Assembly (NCBI RefSeq): GCF_001427605.1
Contig: NZ_LMGZ01000004.1
Span: forward strand, 54,299 to 118,298
Source: Devosia sp. Root635
GTDB lineage: Bacteria; Pseudomonadota; Alphaproteobacteria; Rhizobiales; Devosiaceae
Length of the DNA stretch: 64,000 nt
Reading direction: 5' to 3'
In this document: positions 1 through 8,305 of the stretch, piece after piece
Layout of the letters: each line of letters begins with the position of its first letter
Numbering within the stretch: the stretch's first letter is position 1
Translations under genes and position numbers: made by a program
Notes under the pieces: generated by a model
Database searches by the model: none
Told to the model about the DNA's origin: nothing
What the model saw: the letters and a program-made list of their open reading frames with translations, nothing else

Positions 1-1
1 C

Positions 2-199
2 GCCATTCTCGCCTGGGCCGACCGGTCCATGCCCCGCACCGTTTGCATGATCGACCCCGCCAACACCGCCTCGCTCAGCCTGGCCGGCAAGCTCGGCTAT
101 GCCCAATATGCCAGCACCACCTACAAGGACCATGCGATGCTTCTGTTCGAGCGCCGCACTTTCACGCGCACCCCTCGCGAAATGCTAACAGTACGCTAA
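2..199 (+). CDS. GNAT family N-acetyltransferase, C-terminal fragment
   Basis: Open from the left window edge, so only the last 65 residues are present. The fragment reads like the end of a RimJ/RimL-type GNAT acetyltransferase: the stretch MIDPANTASLSLAGKLGY is the family's acetyl-CoA-binding C-terminal signature, in which a conserved Asn and Ser follow the strand and precede the helix and LGY turn. It is followed by a final beta strand (HAMLLFERR). Such enzymes move an acetyl group from acetyl-CoA to an amine; the substrate cannot be guessed. The gene converges on the arabinofuranosidase gene. The family call is fairly safe, the specificity unknown. Confidence 0.7.
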   Translation, partial: AILAWADRSMPRTVCMIDPANTASLSLAGKLGYAQYASTTYKDHAMLLFERRTFTRTPREMLTVR

Positions 200-226
200 C
201 GAATTCGACCTGGATGCGAAGCCGTT

Positions 227-1738
227 TCAGACCTTCACACGCACCATCTGGTACGAATAGGGCGGCAGCGTCACGCTCAGCAATCCGCCCTCCAGCCGGG
301 CGCCGGAGCCCTTTCGCGGCGCCACTTCCGCCTGGTTCCGCGCCGTATTCACCGCCTCCAGGTCGTTATGGGTCATCACCTGGTGGTCGATCACCTTATC
401 CCCGGCGAAGCCCTGCAGGCTCAGCGCCACGTCGATGGCCTCCGTCCCATGCCGGTTGACCAGGAAAAAGCTCAGTACGCCGTCCGCCTCGTCATGCACG
501 CCTGACACGTCCACATAGGGCGTATTGTCCTGATGAATGCTGTCATAGCCCGGCGAATTGACGATGAGATTCAACGCCGTACCCCGCCCGAAGCGCGAGG
601 CGAAATAATAAGGGTAATAGATCGTCTGCGCCCAGGCCGGGCCGCCCTTTTCCGTCATGATCGGGGCGATCACATTCACCAGTTGCGCGATGCAGGCGAT
701 CTTCACCACGTCCGAGCGGCGGATGAAGGTGTTGAGGATCAGCCCCACCATCAGCACGTCTTCGAAATTGTAGATGTCTTCCAAAAGCCCCGGCGCATGC
801 GGCCAGCCGCCATTGCCGTCGAGAATGGCGCGGTCCTGCTTGTTGGAATGGTACCAGACATTCCATTCATCGAATGAAATCGTGACGTCCCGCTTGCTCT
901 TCCGCTTGGCCTTCACCTGCAAAATGGTGGAGGCCACCGTCTCGATATAGCGATCCAGCTTATGGTTCAGCGCCAGATAGTTGGCCGTGTTCTTCTCGCG
1001 ATTGGCAAAGTACATGTGCAGGCTGATATGATCGACATGATCATAGGTATGCTCCAGCACGATGCGCTCCCAGTCGGGATAGCTCGCCATGTCCGAATTG
1101 GATGACCCGCAGACGATCAGCTCCAGCGATTTGTCGAACATGCGCATGGCCCGCGCCGTATTGGCGGCCAGCTTGCCATACTCGGCCGCATCCTTGTGGC
1201 CAACCTGCCACGGCCCGTCCATCTCATTGCCCAGGCACCACATTTTGACATTCCAGGGGTCCTTGCGGCCGTTCTTGATGCGCAGGTCGCTCCAATAGCT
1301 GCCGCCGGGATGGTTCACATATTCGAGGAAGTTCCGCGCCTCGTCGACGCCGCGTGACCCCAGGTTTACCGCCAGCATCATCTCCGTGCCGACCGTCGCG
1401 CACCAGTCGGCGAATTCATGCACGCCCACCGCGTTGCTCTCGGACGTATGCCAGGCCAGGTCGAGCCGCGTCGGACGCCGGTCGCGTGGCCCGATACCGT
1501 CCTCCCAATTATAGGCGGAAACAAAGTTACCCCCGGGGTAGCGCACCACGGGTACACTGAGATCCTTGACCAGCTTGACCACATCGCCGCGCATGCCGTT
1601 CTTGTCGGCGGTGGAATGGTCGGGCTCATAGATGCCCTCGTAGATTGCCCGCCCCAGATGTTCGAGAAAGGCCCCATAGACCCGGTCATCGATCTTGCTG
1701 ATCGTGAAATCCCTGTGCGCGACGACCGAAGCTTTCAT
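227..1738 (-). CDS. abfA: alpha-L-arabinofuranosidase, glycoside hydrolase family 51
   Basis: A retaining exo-glycosidase that removes alpha-L-arabinofuranosyl residues from arabinan, arabinoxylan or oligosaccharides made from them. The 503-residue length is normal for GH51. The acid/base Glu is in WCLGNEMDGPW (about residue 172) and the nucleophile Glu in SFDEWNVWY (about residue 291), a spacing that matches characterised GH51 enzymes. The N-terminal motif YGAFLEHLGRAIYEGIY is also typical. There is no signal peptide, so it probably acts in the cytoplasm on imported oligosaccharides. An ATG lies 12 bases upstream, but the chosen ATG follows a GGGGGA Shine-Dalgarno-like run that would lie inside the longer reading. 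The ArsR-type regulator is encoded just upstream in the same direction and is the likely regulator. Confidence 0.93.
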   Translation of the reverse strand: MKASVVAHRDFTISKIDDRVYGAFLEHLGRAIYEGIYEPDHSTADKNGMRGDVVKLVKDLSVPVVRYPGGNFVSAYNWEDGIGPRDRRPTRLDLAWHTSESNAVGVHEFADWCATVGTEMMLAVNLGSRGVDEARNFLEYVNHPGGSYWSDLRIKNGRKDPWNVKMWCLGNEMDGPWQVGHKDAAEYGKLAANTARAMRMFDKSLELIVCGSSNSDMASYPDWERIVLEHTYDHVDHISLHMYFANREKNTANYLALNHKLDRYIETVASTILQVKAKRKSKRDVTISFDEWNVWYHSNKQDRAILDGNGGWPHAPGLLEDIYNFEDVLMVGLILNTFIRRSDVVKIACIAQLVNVIAPIMTEKGGPAWAQTIYYPYYFASRFGRGTALNLIVNSPGYDSIHQDNTPYVDVSGVHDEADGVLSFFLVNRHGTEAIDVALSLQGFAGDKVIDHQVMTHNDLEAVNTARNQAEVAPRKGSGARLEGGLLSVTLPPYSYQMVRVKV

Positions 1739-1913
1739 TTTATCCCCCATCCAATCCCGTTTTTCTGATTTATATCAGCTGTACGGTTGTAAATGACACT
1801 GACCGGATCGCACAAGGGGCAGGGCGGCAATAAATATGATTTTTTCTTGAGGCGAGCCGCAAATGCCTCAGTCGTCTCCCTCCCCCTTTGCGGGCTTCGA
1901 ACCGGCCGAAGGC

Positions 1914-1938
1914 AAAATCGCTCCAGTGGAGCGATTTT
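1914..1938. terminator. bidirectional hairpin terminator candidate
   Basis: Two perfect arms (aaaatcgctcc and ggagcgatttt) surround a three-base loop. The outer A and T runs give a U-tract on either strand. It lies downstream of the ArsR-type regulator, so it is most useful for ending that leftward transcript. Confidence 0.55.
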
Positions 1939-1990
1939 AGGCGAGAAGGATCAAGGGTGGGGGGATGTTTAGCCCCGGTATTTAGGCCAA

Positions 1991-2048
1991 ACCACGACCC
2001 CTCCCGACCTCCCCCGTCAAGGGGGAGGAGCCGCGCGGTGGTCGTGGT
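1991..2048. repeat. G/C-rich palindromic intergenic element
   Basis: The inner hairpin is CCTCCCCC-gtcaa-GGGGGAGG (2008-2028), and outer arms accacgac and gtcgtggt (1991-1998 and 2041-2048) also pair. It lies immediately after the stop codon of the ArsR-type regulator. The C-run/G-run core resembles the elements at 44.8 kb and 58.1 kb, suggesting one dispersed palindrome family placed after genes. Confidence 0.5.
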
Positions 2049-2063
2049 GAGACCATACCCGCC

Positions 2064-2993
2064 CTACCGCTCCGTCTGCAGCCGCATGATGATTTCCTGG
2101 TCGTAATTCCCAAACCCGCGTCCGAAAATATTGATGCCCCCCGGATGTTTAGCCTCGTCCTTCACCCCGATCCGCAACCGGATCGAGTGGTGGTTGTCCA
2201 GGTCCAGATCCACCAGCGAGACCGACGAGATTTTCACCCCGTCGACATAGCTGCCATCGGCCGTCACCCGCCAGCTCTTGAGCTTGCCATATTGGCTGCC
2301 CTTGAGCTTCCACCAGTCCGGCGTATAGACGCCGCGTTTGTCCCCGAAGTCGCCGGGGCTGGTCCAGGTACCGATTTCGGTGCCGTTGACTACCAGCGTA
2401 ATGTCGCTCGGCCAGTCCGCCGAGGTGCCGGGCACCTCGCTGCTCAGCTCCATCGAGAACTCCATCGTCTCGATCGTGTTCCCGCTCAGCCTGGCATTGT
2501 TGGGAAACTGGTATTCCACATAGCCCCGCGTGAACCAGATCAGCCCGGCCTTCATCCGGTCCGGATCGAGAAACGTATCCGGCACGTCCAGCAAGCCGAT
2601 TATGCCGTCGATCGAGCACAGCCCGCACGGCGCCGATACCGCGCAACTGGTATAGAGCCCGATCGGCATCGCCACCTCGATTGTGTTCGATTTCATCGGA
2701 TTGATGTCGTCCTTGAACATCACCAGCACTTCGTCGAACAGCGAATGGCAGATTTTCTGGCTGCCCTTGCGCGCCTTCTGCGTCTCGGTGCGGATCAGCC
2801 CCGCGCCTTCCAGGACTTGGATATTGGTCGATACCGTCGACTGTGGCAGATCGAGGTGCCGGGCTATGTCATTGCCGTTCATCGCCCCCTGCATATGCAA
2901 GAGCTTGAGGATGCTCACTCGGACGGGCGATGCCAGCCCCTTGAGCACTTCCATGCCTTCTTCGGGGTCGATGACGAGGAAGTTGCGGCTCAT
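2064..2993 (-). CDS. ArsR-type winged-helix regulator with large C-terminal putative sensor domain
   Basis: The first 90 or so residues form an ArsR-like winged helix: LKGLASPVRVSILKLL, then the recognition helix region DLPQSTVSTNIQVLEGAGL. This is followed by roughly 200 residues rich in beta strands, Trp, Asn and Gly (for example NGTEIGTWTSPGDFGDKRG), unlike the short metal-sensing ArsR proteins. The 309-residue length is about three times the family minimum. Cysteines (SCAVSAPCGLCS) lie just after the DNA-binding part and might bind metal or be structural. The ATG was chosen over a TTG ten codons upstream. It is encoded upstream of abfA in the same direction, so a role in sensing an arabinose-containing sugar is my inference. 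Confidence 0.75.
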   Translation of the reverse strand: MSRNFLVIDPEEGMEVLKGLASPVRVSILKLLHMQGAMNGNDIARHLDLPQSTVSTNIQVLEGAGLIRTETQKARKGSQKICHSLFDEVLVMFKDDINPMKSNTIEVAMPIGLYTSCAVSAPCGLCSIDGIIGLLDVPDTFLDPDRMKAGLIWFTRGYVEYQFPNNARLSGNTIETMEFSMELSSEVPGTSADWPSDITLVVNGTEIGTWTSPGDFGDKRGVYTPDWWKLKGSQYGKLKSWRVTADGSYVDGVKISSVSLVDLDLDNHHSIRLRIGVKDEAKHPGGINIFGRGFGNYDQEIIMRLQTER

Positions 2994-3060
2994 GGACGAT
3001 CCAGGGTCAATTCGGTTCAGCAATGCCTATCAGCATTCCTGATACAATCAACCGGGCATG

Positions 3061-3960
3061 CTAGGATGCTTCGAGCGCCGTGCCGATCAGGCTGAGCCGG
3101 CACTGATCCTGCAATGCCCGCACATAGACGTTCCTGGCCATGAACAGCGCCTGCCCGAAATAGACCTTCACCGGCGGAATGACGTCGATCTTGACCTGCA
3201 CCAGGTCAACGTCCTCCGGCCCGACGCACCACGCCGGTATGATGGCGAAGCCCAGCCCGCTTTCCACGCATTTCTTGAGGCTTGAACTGCCCGAAGCAGA
3301 GGTCGAGGCCTCGGTCTGGCCGCCCCCCTTGGCCAGGAAATCCATTGCCATGTTGCGCAATGTCTGCCCCGGCTCATAGGTGACCAGCGGCCGTCCGCGC
3401 GACCATTCGGGAATGTCGGCCGCCCGTGGCGGTGGTCCCCAGCTTCGGGGATAGACTAGGTTCAGGTGATAGGTTCCGAGCAGGCTCTGCGGCACCACGG
3501 GGTCGCCGAAGAACCGTTCGTTGATGCAGACATCGAGGCTCCCGTTCTTGACCAGCTCGGCCAGCGAGGTGTCGCGCTCATAGGCGATCACCTCAACATT
3601 GGGGAACTGCGCATGGAACTCGGCCAGCACCGCAGGCAGGAGATAGTAGAAAATCGCCTGCGGCAGGCCGATGCGCAGCACCGGGCGCTGGCTGGCCACC
3701 ACCAGCGATAGCCGCTCCAGCATGATTTCCAGCTCCGGATGGAGCAGGTTGTAGAGGGCAACCCCGCGCGGCGTCAGGCGGATTTTCTTGGCGCCCTGGT
3801 CCGATTCCACCAGCCGCTCATGCATCTGCTGTTCCAGCCGACGCACGTGATTGGCGGCCGATTGGTAGCTCAGATTCAGCTCGCGTGCCGCAGCCGAATA
3901 GGACCCATGCCTCGCCACGAGGTAGAAGGTCTGGATCAGCGTCAGGTTGATTTCGGCCAT
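3061..3960 (-). CDS. LysR family transcriptional regulator
   Basis: A 299-residue protein with the standard LysR layout: an N-terminal winged helix (residues about 5-62, including TFYLVARHGSYSAAARELNL and HVRRLEQQMHERLVE), a linker helix, and a two-lobed substrate-binding-like effector domain from about residue 93. The length is normal. It is divergent from the catabolic operon beginning at 4126, with a 165-base shared intergenic region, the classic position for a LysR activator that responds to the operon's substrate. The effector is not known. The family assignment is firm and the target is inferred from position. Confidence 0.9.
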   Translation of the reverse strand: MAEINLTLIQTFYLVARHGSYSAAARELNLSYQSAANHVRRLEQQMHERLVESDQGAKKIRLTPRGVALYNLLHPELEIMLERLSLVVASQRPVLRIGLPQAIFYYLLPAVLAEFHAQFPNVEVIAYERDTSLAELVKNGSLDVCINERFFGDPVVPQSLLGTYHLNLVYPRSWGPPPRAADIPEWSRGRPLVTYEPGQTLRNMAMDFLAKGGGQTEASTSASGSSSLKKCVESGLGFAIIPAWCVGPEDVDLVQVKIDVIPPVKVYFGQALFMARNVYVRALQDQCRLSLIGTALEAS

Positions 3961-4125
3961 GGTTCAGGCTCCTGGCGCAGATCATAGAGGCCGCCCGCAG
4001 GCGGGCAAGCCGGGGCAGGCCGAAAGGTCTACAAAAATGCTGCGCTTCACCCCCGTTTCATTTGTATCGACGCTTTCGTCGCCCCCGGACCATTGTGAAG
4101 CACCTCGTCCAGCGCGTGTTCCCGA
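3961..4125. promoter_or_regulatory. divergent control region of the LysR gene and the catabolic operon
   Basis: The 165-base gap must hold both promoters and, by analogy with other LysR systems, the regulator's binding site. It contains a G/C-rich inverted pair (gcccgc/gcgggc, about 3992-4006) and a more AT-rich stretch around 4060-4085. I could not settle on a single LysR box or promoter hexamer. Confidence 0.35.
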
Positions 4126-5316
4126 ATGCCTCAATCGACAAGCGTTTCTCCTCGCTCCCCAGGGTCTGTAGCCATCATCGGCGCCGGCATTGTCGGCATG
4201 TCGGCGGCCCACTTCCTGTCGCGGGCCGGCTGGCAGGTTACGGTCTTTGATTCCGGCGTCGTGGCGTCGGGCGCCACCGGCTCGGCCGATGGCGCCGTTT
4301 CGGTGGCCAGCAAGAAGCCGGGCCCGCTGATGACGCTGGCGGTAGCCGCCGTTCGGTTCTACGAGCGCCTGGCGGAAACCGGCGTGCTGGCCGACGAATT
4401 CATGTCCCGCTCGACCTTCATGGTCGCCGCGCAACCCGATGAACTCGATGTCCTAGAAAGCCAGTCCGCCCAGCTTGAGGCCGCCGACGTACCGGTTCGA
4501 CTGCTCAAGGGCCGGGCCCTTGCCGAAACGGTCGGGGCCGCGGCTCCCGCCGCACTGGCCGCGGTGGAAGTGCAGGGCGAGGGGCATGCCGTCGGCTATC
4601 GCGTGGTCGAGCGCCTGCGCCGGCTCGGCGGCTTCACCATCCGGCGAAACTGCCGGATTCTTGGCCTGCACCATGCCGGCGGACGCGTCGACGGCGTGGT
4701 GACCGAACAGGGCATCGAGTCCTTCGACGCCGTCCTGCTCGCGGCCGGACTCGGCTCCATGGCATTCCTCGCCGGCCCCGATCTCATCCGCCCGCGCAAA
4801 GGACAGTTGATCGTCACCGACCGGGCCGACAGGGACGCGCCGCGCTTTCCCGGACCGCTGATGTCCTGCCGCTATCTGGTCAGCAAGGGCAGTCATCCGG
4901 CCGGCAACGTGACCGAGGCTCGCTCCCTCGGCCTCGTCATCGACCCCCTCAGAACCGGCCAGTTCCTCATCGGCGGCTCGCGGGAAGACCGCGACGACAA
5001 GGACGTGGCCGATGCCGATGTCATCGCCAGCCTGCTCCGCGATGCCGTGGCGCTCTCCCCTTCGCTTGCCCACCTCCGGGTCATTCGCGTCTTTGCCGGC
5101 GTCCGCGCCGCGACGCGCGATGGAATGCCGATCGTCGGCCGCGTCGGCGGCGCCGACAATGTCTGGGTCGCCACCGGCTTCGAGGGCGACGGCATCTGCC
5201 TGGGTCCGCTGATGGGGCACTTGTGCCAGCAGATGATCTGCGGTCAGCAGCCGGAACACGATATCTCCGCGCTCGATGCCGGCCGTTTCGGCCTGACACT
5301 GGCGGAGGCCGCATGA
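4126..5316 (+). CDS. FAD-dependent D-amino/imino acid dehydrogenase, DadA-like subunit
   Basis: A 396-residue member of the DAO/DadA flavoprotein family. The N-terminal Rossmann motif is VAIIGAGIVGMSAAHFLSRA (GxGxxG near residues 19-24), and the C-terminal FAD-contacting segment is WVATGFEGDGICLGP. With the next two genes, which overlap each other by ATGA junctions, it forms a flavin/[2Fe-2S] set like the D-hydroxyproline dehydrogenases and the octopine/nopaline oxidases (OoxA/OoxB type). It would hold the amine-oxidising site, oxidising a D-amino acid, cyclic imino acid or opine to an imine. The neighbours (DapA, DapB and ALDH types) fit the catabolism of such an imine. The exact substrate is undetermined. 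Confidence 0.8.
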   Translation: MPQSTSVSPRSPGSVAIIGAGIVGMSAAHFLSRAGWQVTVFDSGVVASGATGSADGAVSVASKKPGPLMTLAVAAVRFYERLAETGVLADEFMSRSTFMVAAQPDELDVLESQSAQLEAADVPVRLLKGRALAETVGAAAPAALAAVEVQGEGHAVGYRVVERLRRLGGFTIRRNCRILGLHHAGGRVDGVVTEQGIESFDAVLLAAGLGSMAFLAGPDLIRPRKGQLIVTDRADRDAPRFPGPLMSCRYLVSKGSHPAGNVTEARSLGLVIDPLRTGQFLIGGSREDRDDKDVADADVIASLLRDAVALSPSLAHLRVIRVFAGVRAATRDGMPIVGRVGGADNVWVATGFEGDGICLGPLMGHLCQQMICGQQPEHDISALDAGRFGLTLAEAA

Positions 5317-5573
5317 CCAGCGCCGGCCAGACCTTCCTGTTCGATGGTATGGCGATCCCTTTCGCCAGCAACGAAACCATTGCCATGGCGCTCGATCGCG
5401 CCGGCATCCGCACCTTCGGTTCCGGCCAGGGCAGCAGCGCCGGCCGCTATTTCTGCGGCATCGGCGCCTGCCAGGCCTGCATCGTCTCGGTGGATGGCAC
5501 GCGGATGGAAGCCTGCCTCACCCCGGCCCGCAAAGGCCTGCAGGTCGCCCGCATCGCATCGGTGTTGCCATGA
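5313..5573 (+). CDS. [2Fe-2S] ferredoxin-like small subunit of the dehydrogenase
   Basis: An 86-residue protein with a plant-type [2Fe-2S] motif: Cys48, Cys53, Cys56 (CGIGACQAC) and Cys68. It matches the small iron-sulfur subunit that accompanies D-hydroxyproline dehydrogenase and opine oxidases, where it passes electrons between the two flavin subunits. The ATG overlaps the stop of the preceding gene (ATGA), and its own stop overlaps the next ATG in the same way. This implies tight translational coupling and equal amounts of the three subunits. Confidence 0.85.
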   Translation: MTSAGQTFLFDGMAIPFASNETIAMALDRAGIRTFGSGQGSSAGRYFCGIGACQACIVSVDGTRMEACLTPARKGLQVARIASVLP

Positions 5574-6886
5574 CCGGCATGGAGGTTCTCGTCATCGGCG
5601 GTGGCCCGGCCGGCGTCTCGGCGGCGCTGGAGATGGCGCGCGGCGGGCTCAACGTAACGCTCTGCGAACAGGGCCCCCGCCTCGGTGGCGCAATTCATCG
5701 CCAGCCCGACGATCCGGCAAGGCGCCTTCGCGTGCCCAGGGCGCAGCGGCGACGCTGGCGGACTCTGGCCGAGGCCCTGTCGATGAGCCCGGTGGAAATT
5801 CTCTGCCGGCACATGTTTGCCGGCGTCGAGGGTAGCGGCGCCGTGCTGCTTGAAGATCGCGCCAGCGGCCGCATTGTCACCCGCCGCCCGGCGGCGCTGG
5901 TGTTGGCATTGGGCGGCGTTGAACGCGTGACGCCCGTGCCGGGGTGGCAATTGCCCGGCGTCGTCACTGTCGGTGGCTTGCAGGTGATGATGAAATCCAC
6001 CGGCCGGGCGCCCGAAGGCGACATATTGATCGCCGGCTCGGGCCCACTGCTGCTCGCGGTCGCTGCTCAACTGACCGCGCTCGGCAAGGCGCCCGTCGCG
6101 GTTCTGGAGCGCAGCACCGGTCCGCTATCGCTGCGCGCCGTCGCCGGGCTGATCCGGGCCCCCGCCTATCTCTGGGAGGCTGCGGGCTATCTATCGAGGC
6201 TGATACGGGCCGGCATACGCCTGCAACGCGGCGCGTCGGTCCGCTCGATCGCGCCGGCGGGCAATCGGCTGTCGGTCACCATTGTTGATAATATCGGCCT
6301 TGAACGGCGGCTGGTCGTCGATCGGGTGGCTCTGCATGATGGCCTGCTGCCCAACGGTAACGGCACCGCAGCCGCGCCCGCCGGCCCGTTCACCGTGCTG
6401 GCCGGCGATTGCCGGGAAGTGCTGGGCGGCGTTGCCGCCATTGCCGATGGCCGTCTGGCCGGGCAGGCCGTGCTCGCAAAGCTGGGGCTGGCCGGTTCCG
6501 ATAGCGCGGGCTCTGCCGCCACGCTGCAACATGAACGACGCACGCAATCGGCTCTCAATACGCTCTTCGACTATTCCGGCGGCGATGCGGCGCAACTGCC
6601 CGACGACACCGTGATCTGCCGCTGCGAAGGGCGTACGCTCGGGCAGCTTCGCGCGCTGCTGGCGGCGGATGACCGGGTTTCTGCGCGCGAGATCAAGCTC
6701 AATGGTCGCTTCGCCATGGGCGCCTGTCAGGGCCGCTTCTGCGCCGAATGGGTGGCCGCCTATGTGGCCAGCCAGCGCGACGGCCAGCCCCCGCAAGTGG
6801 CCGAGATCGTTGGCAGCCGCTGGCCGGTCAAGCCCGTTTCCGTTTCGGCTTTCGTCGAACGTCATCCTTCCAGCCCATCAGAGTGA
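5570..6886 (+). CDS. NAD(P)/FAD-dependent oxidoreductase subunit with C-terminal BFD-like [2Fe-2S] domain
   Basis: The third subunit of the dehydrogenase, 438 residues. The N-terminal FAD motif is VLVIGGGPAGVSAALEMA (GGGPAG at 10-15), and a second nucleotide-binding stretch, DILIAGSGPLLLAVAA, lies near residue 155. The C-terminal BFD-like domain has Cys350 and Cys352 (CRCEG) and Cys386 and Cys391 (CQGRFC), enough to hold a [2Fe-2S] cluster. This is the layout of the alpha subunit of D-hydroxyproline dehydrogenase and of OoxA/NoxA opine oxidases. It begins inside the stop of the small subunit gene (ATGA) and its end overlaps the start of the aldehyde dehydrogenase gene. Confidence 0.83.
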   Translation: MTGMEVLVIGGGPAGVSAALEMARGGLNVTLCEQGPRLGGAIHRQPDDPARRLRVPRAQRRRWRTLAEALSMSPVEILCRHMFAGVEGSGAVLLEDRASGRIVTRRPAALVLALGGVERVTPVPGWQLPGVVTVGGLQVMMKSTGRAPEGDILIAGSGPLLLAVAAQLTALGKAPVAVLERSTGPLSLRAVAGLIRAPAYLWEAAGYLSRLIRAGIRLQRGASVRSIAPAGNRLSVTIVDNIGLERRLVVDRVALHDGLLPNGNGTAAAPAGPFTVLAGDCREVLGGVAAIADGRLAGQAVLAKLGLAGSDSAGSAATLQHERRTQSALNTLFDYSGGDAAQLPDDTVICRCEGRTLGQLRALLAADDRVSAREIKLNGRFAMGACQGRFCAEWVAAYVASQRDGQPPQVAEIVGSRWPVKPVSVSAFVERHPSSPSE

Positions 6887-8292
6887 GTGCCGTGTCCCCA
6901 TTGTCCCAGCTTGCCAAAAAAAACGACGGCACCCGCATCGACGTCGCCTCGCCCTATGACGGCCGCATGGTGGGTCAGGTGGCGCTGGCCAGTCCCGGCG
7001 CCATCGCCGATGCGGTGTTCGGCGCTCATGTCGCGCAAGCCGAATTCGCCTTCTCCACCCCCGCCCAGCGCCGCGACCTGCTCAATGCCCTGGCCGCCGC
7101 CGTCGCCAATGAGGCGGAATCGCTGGCCCAGCTCATCTGCGCAGAAGTCGGCAAGACCATTGCCGAGGCCCGCAATGAGGTGCGGCGCGCCCAGAACACT
7201 CTGCGCCTCTCGGGCGATGCCGCCACCTTTCTCGATGGCGAAGTGCTCCATTGCGGCATTGTCGCCGGCGGCGCCAATCGCCAGGCCGTCATCACCTATG
7301 AACCGGCAGGTGTTGTCGGCGCCATCACGCCCTTCAACTATCCGCTCAATCTGCTGTGCCACAAGCTCGGCCCCGCCATCGCCGCTGGCAATGCCGTGGT
7401 GGCCAAACCGTCCCCCAAGGCGCCACTCGCGGCCCAGCGCCTCGCCGAACTAGCCCTCGAAGCCGGCTTCCCCCGACACCTGTTCCAGATCGTGCATGGC
7501 GGCGCCGCCGAGGCCCTGACCCTGGCCCGCACCGCCATCGATCTGCTGAGCTTCACCGGCGGCCCCGCCGCCGGCCTTGCCCTCAAGAATGCCGCCGGCC
7601 TCGTCCGCTGCCTCATGGAACTGGGCGGCAATGACCCGCTCTTCGTCATGCCCGACGCCGACCTGCCGGCCGCGATCAACACCACCATCGCCCAGCGCTA
7701 CGAAATCGCCGGCCAGAGCTGCGCCGCCGTCAAGAAGCTCTATCTCCATGCCGATATCCACGACGACATGCTCGACGCCGTGGTTGAAGTCGCCAAGGCG
7801 GTGCGCCATGGCGATCCACTCGATCCCGCCACCCAGATGGGCCCGGTCATCGACGCACAATCGGCCACGCAGGTCCGCGCGCGCATGGAGGCCGCAACAG
7901 CCTCCGGCGCCCGCCTGCTCGCCGGTGGCACGGGGCAGGGGGCCATGCTGGCGCCATCAGTCATCGCCGACGTGCCCCCCGACAGCGATCTCTTTGCCCA
8001 GGAAACCTTCGGCCCGGTCATTTCGGTCCGCCGCTTCACCGATGTCGGCGCCGCCATTGCCGAGGTCAATGCCGGCGCCCATGGCTTGCAGGCCGGCGTC
8101 TTCAGCAACGATCACGCCGTGCTCAAGCGCTTCTCGCGCGAACTCCGCGTCGGTGGCGTAATGATCAATTAAGGCCCCGATTTCCGCGCCGAACATGTCC
8201 CCTTCGGTGGCATCAAGAGCAGCGGCCTCGGCCGCGAAGGCGTGCGCATCGCGCTGCGCGAAATGAGCGAAACCAAGGTCGTCATCGACTAG
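6883..8292 (+). pseudogene. aldehyde dehydrogenase with an in-frame TAA 39 codons before the natural end
   Basis: The translation is a full NAD(P)-dependent aldehyde dehydrogenase except for a TAA at 8170-8172. The catalytic Cys280 (GQSCAAVKK) and general base Glu246 (MELGGNDP) are intact, as is the cofactor-binding motif ITPFNYPLNLLCHKLGPA. After the stop the same frame continues for 39 codons with the normal family C-terminus (VPFGGIKSSGLGREG, then EMSETKVVID) and ends at TAG 8290-8292. A single G-to-T change from GAA would explain the stop. The start is probably the GTG whose last bases form the stop of the preceding gene (GTGA); a second GTG lies nine bases on. In the pathway it would oxidise a semialdehyde to an acid. 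It is either a recent pseudogene, a truncated active enzyme, or a sequencing error. Confidence 0.85.
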
Positions 8293-8305
8293 GGGAGGGC
8301 ACACT

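Larger units (their letters stand above)
1739..2063. other. intergenic region between the ArsR-type regulator and abfA
   Basis: About 325 bases without a convincing gene. It holds the leader of abfA (AT-rich next to the start, with the sequence tttatatcagctg), a palindromic hairpin at 1914-1938 that could act as a terminator in both directions, and a longer G/C-rich hairpin at 1991-2048 just after the regulator stop codon. The two hairpins suggest that the regulator and abfA are separate transcription units. Confidence 0.5.

Noticed and set aside
3990..4006. G/C-rich inverted repeat in front of the LysR gene as a terminator or riboswitch
   Set aside because: The repeat is short, has no T-run and shows no conserved riboswitch pattern.
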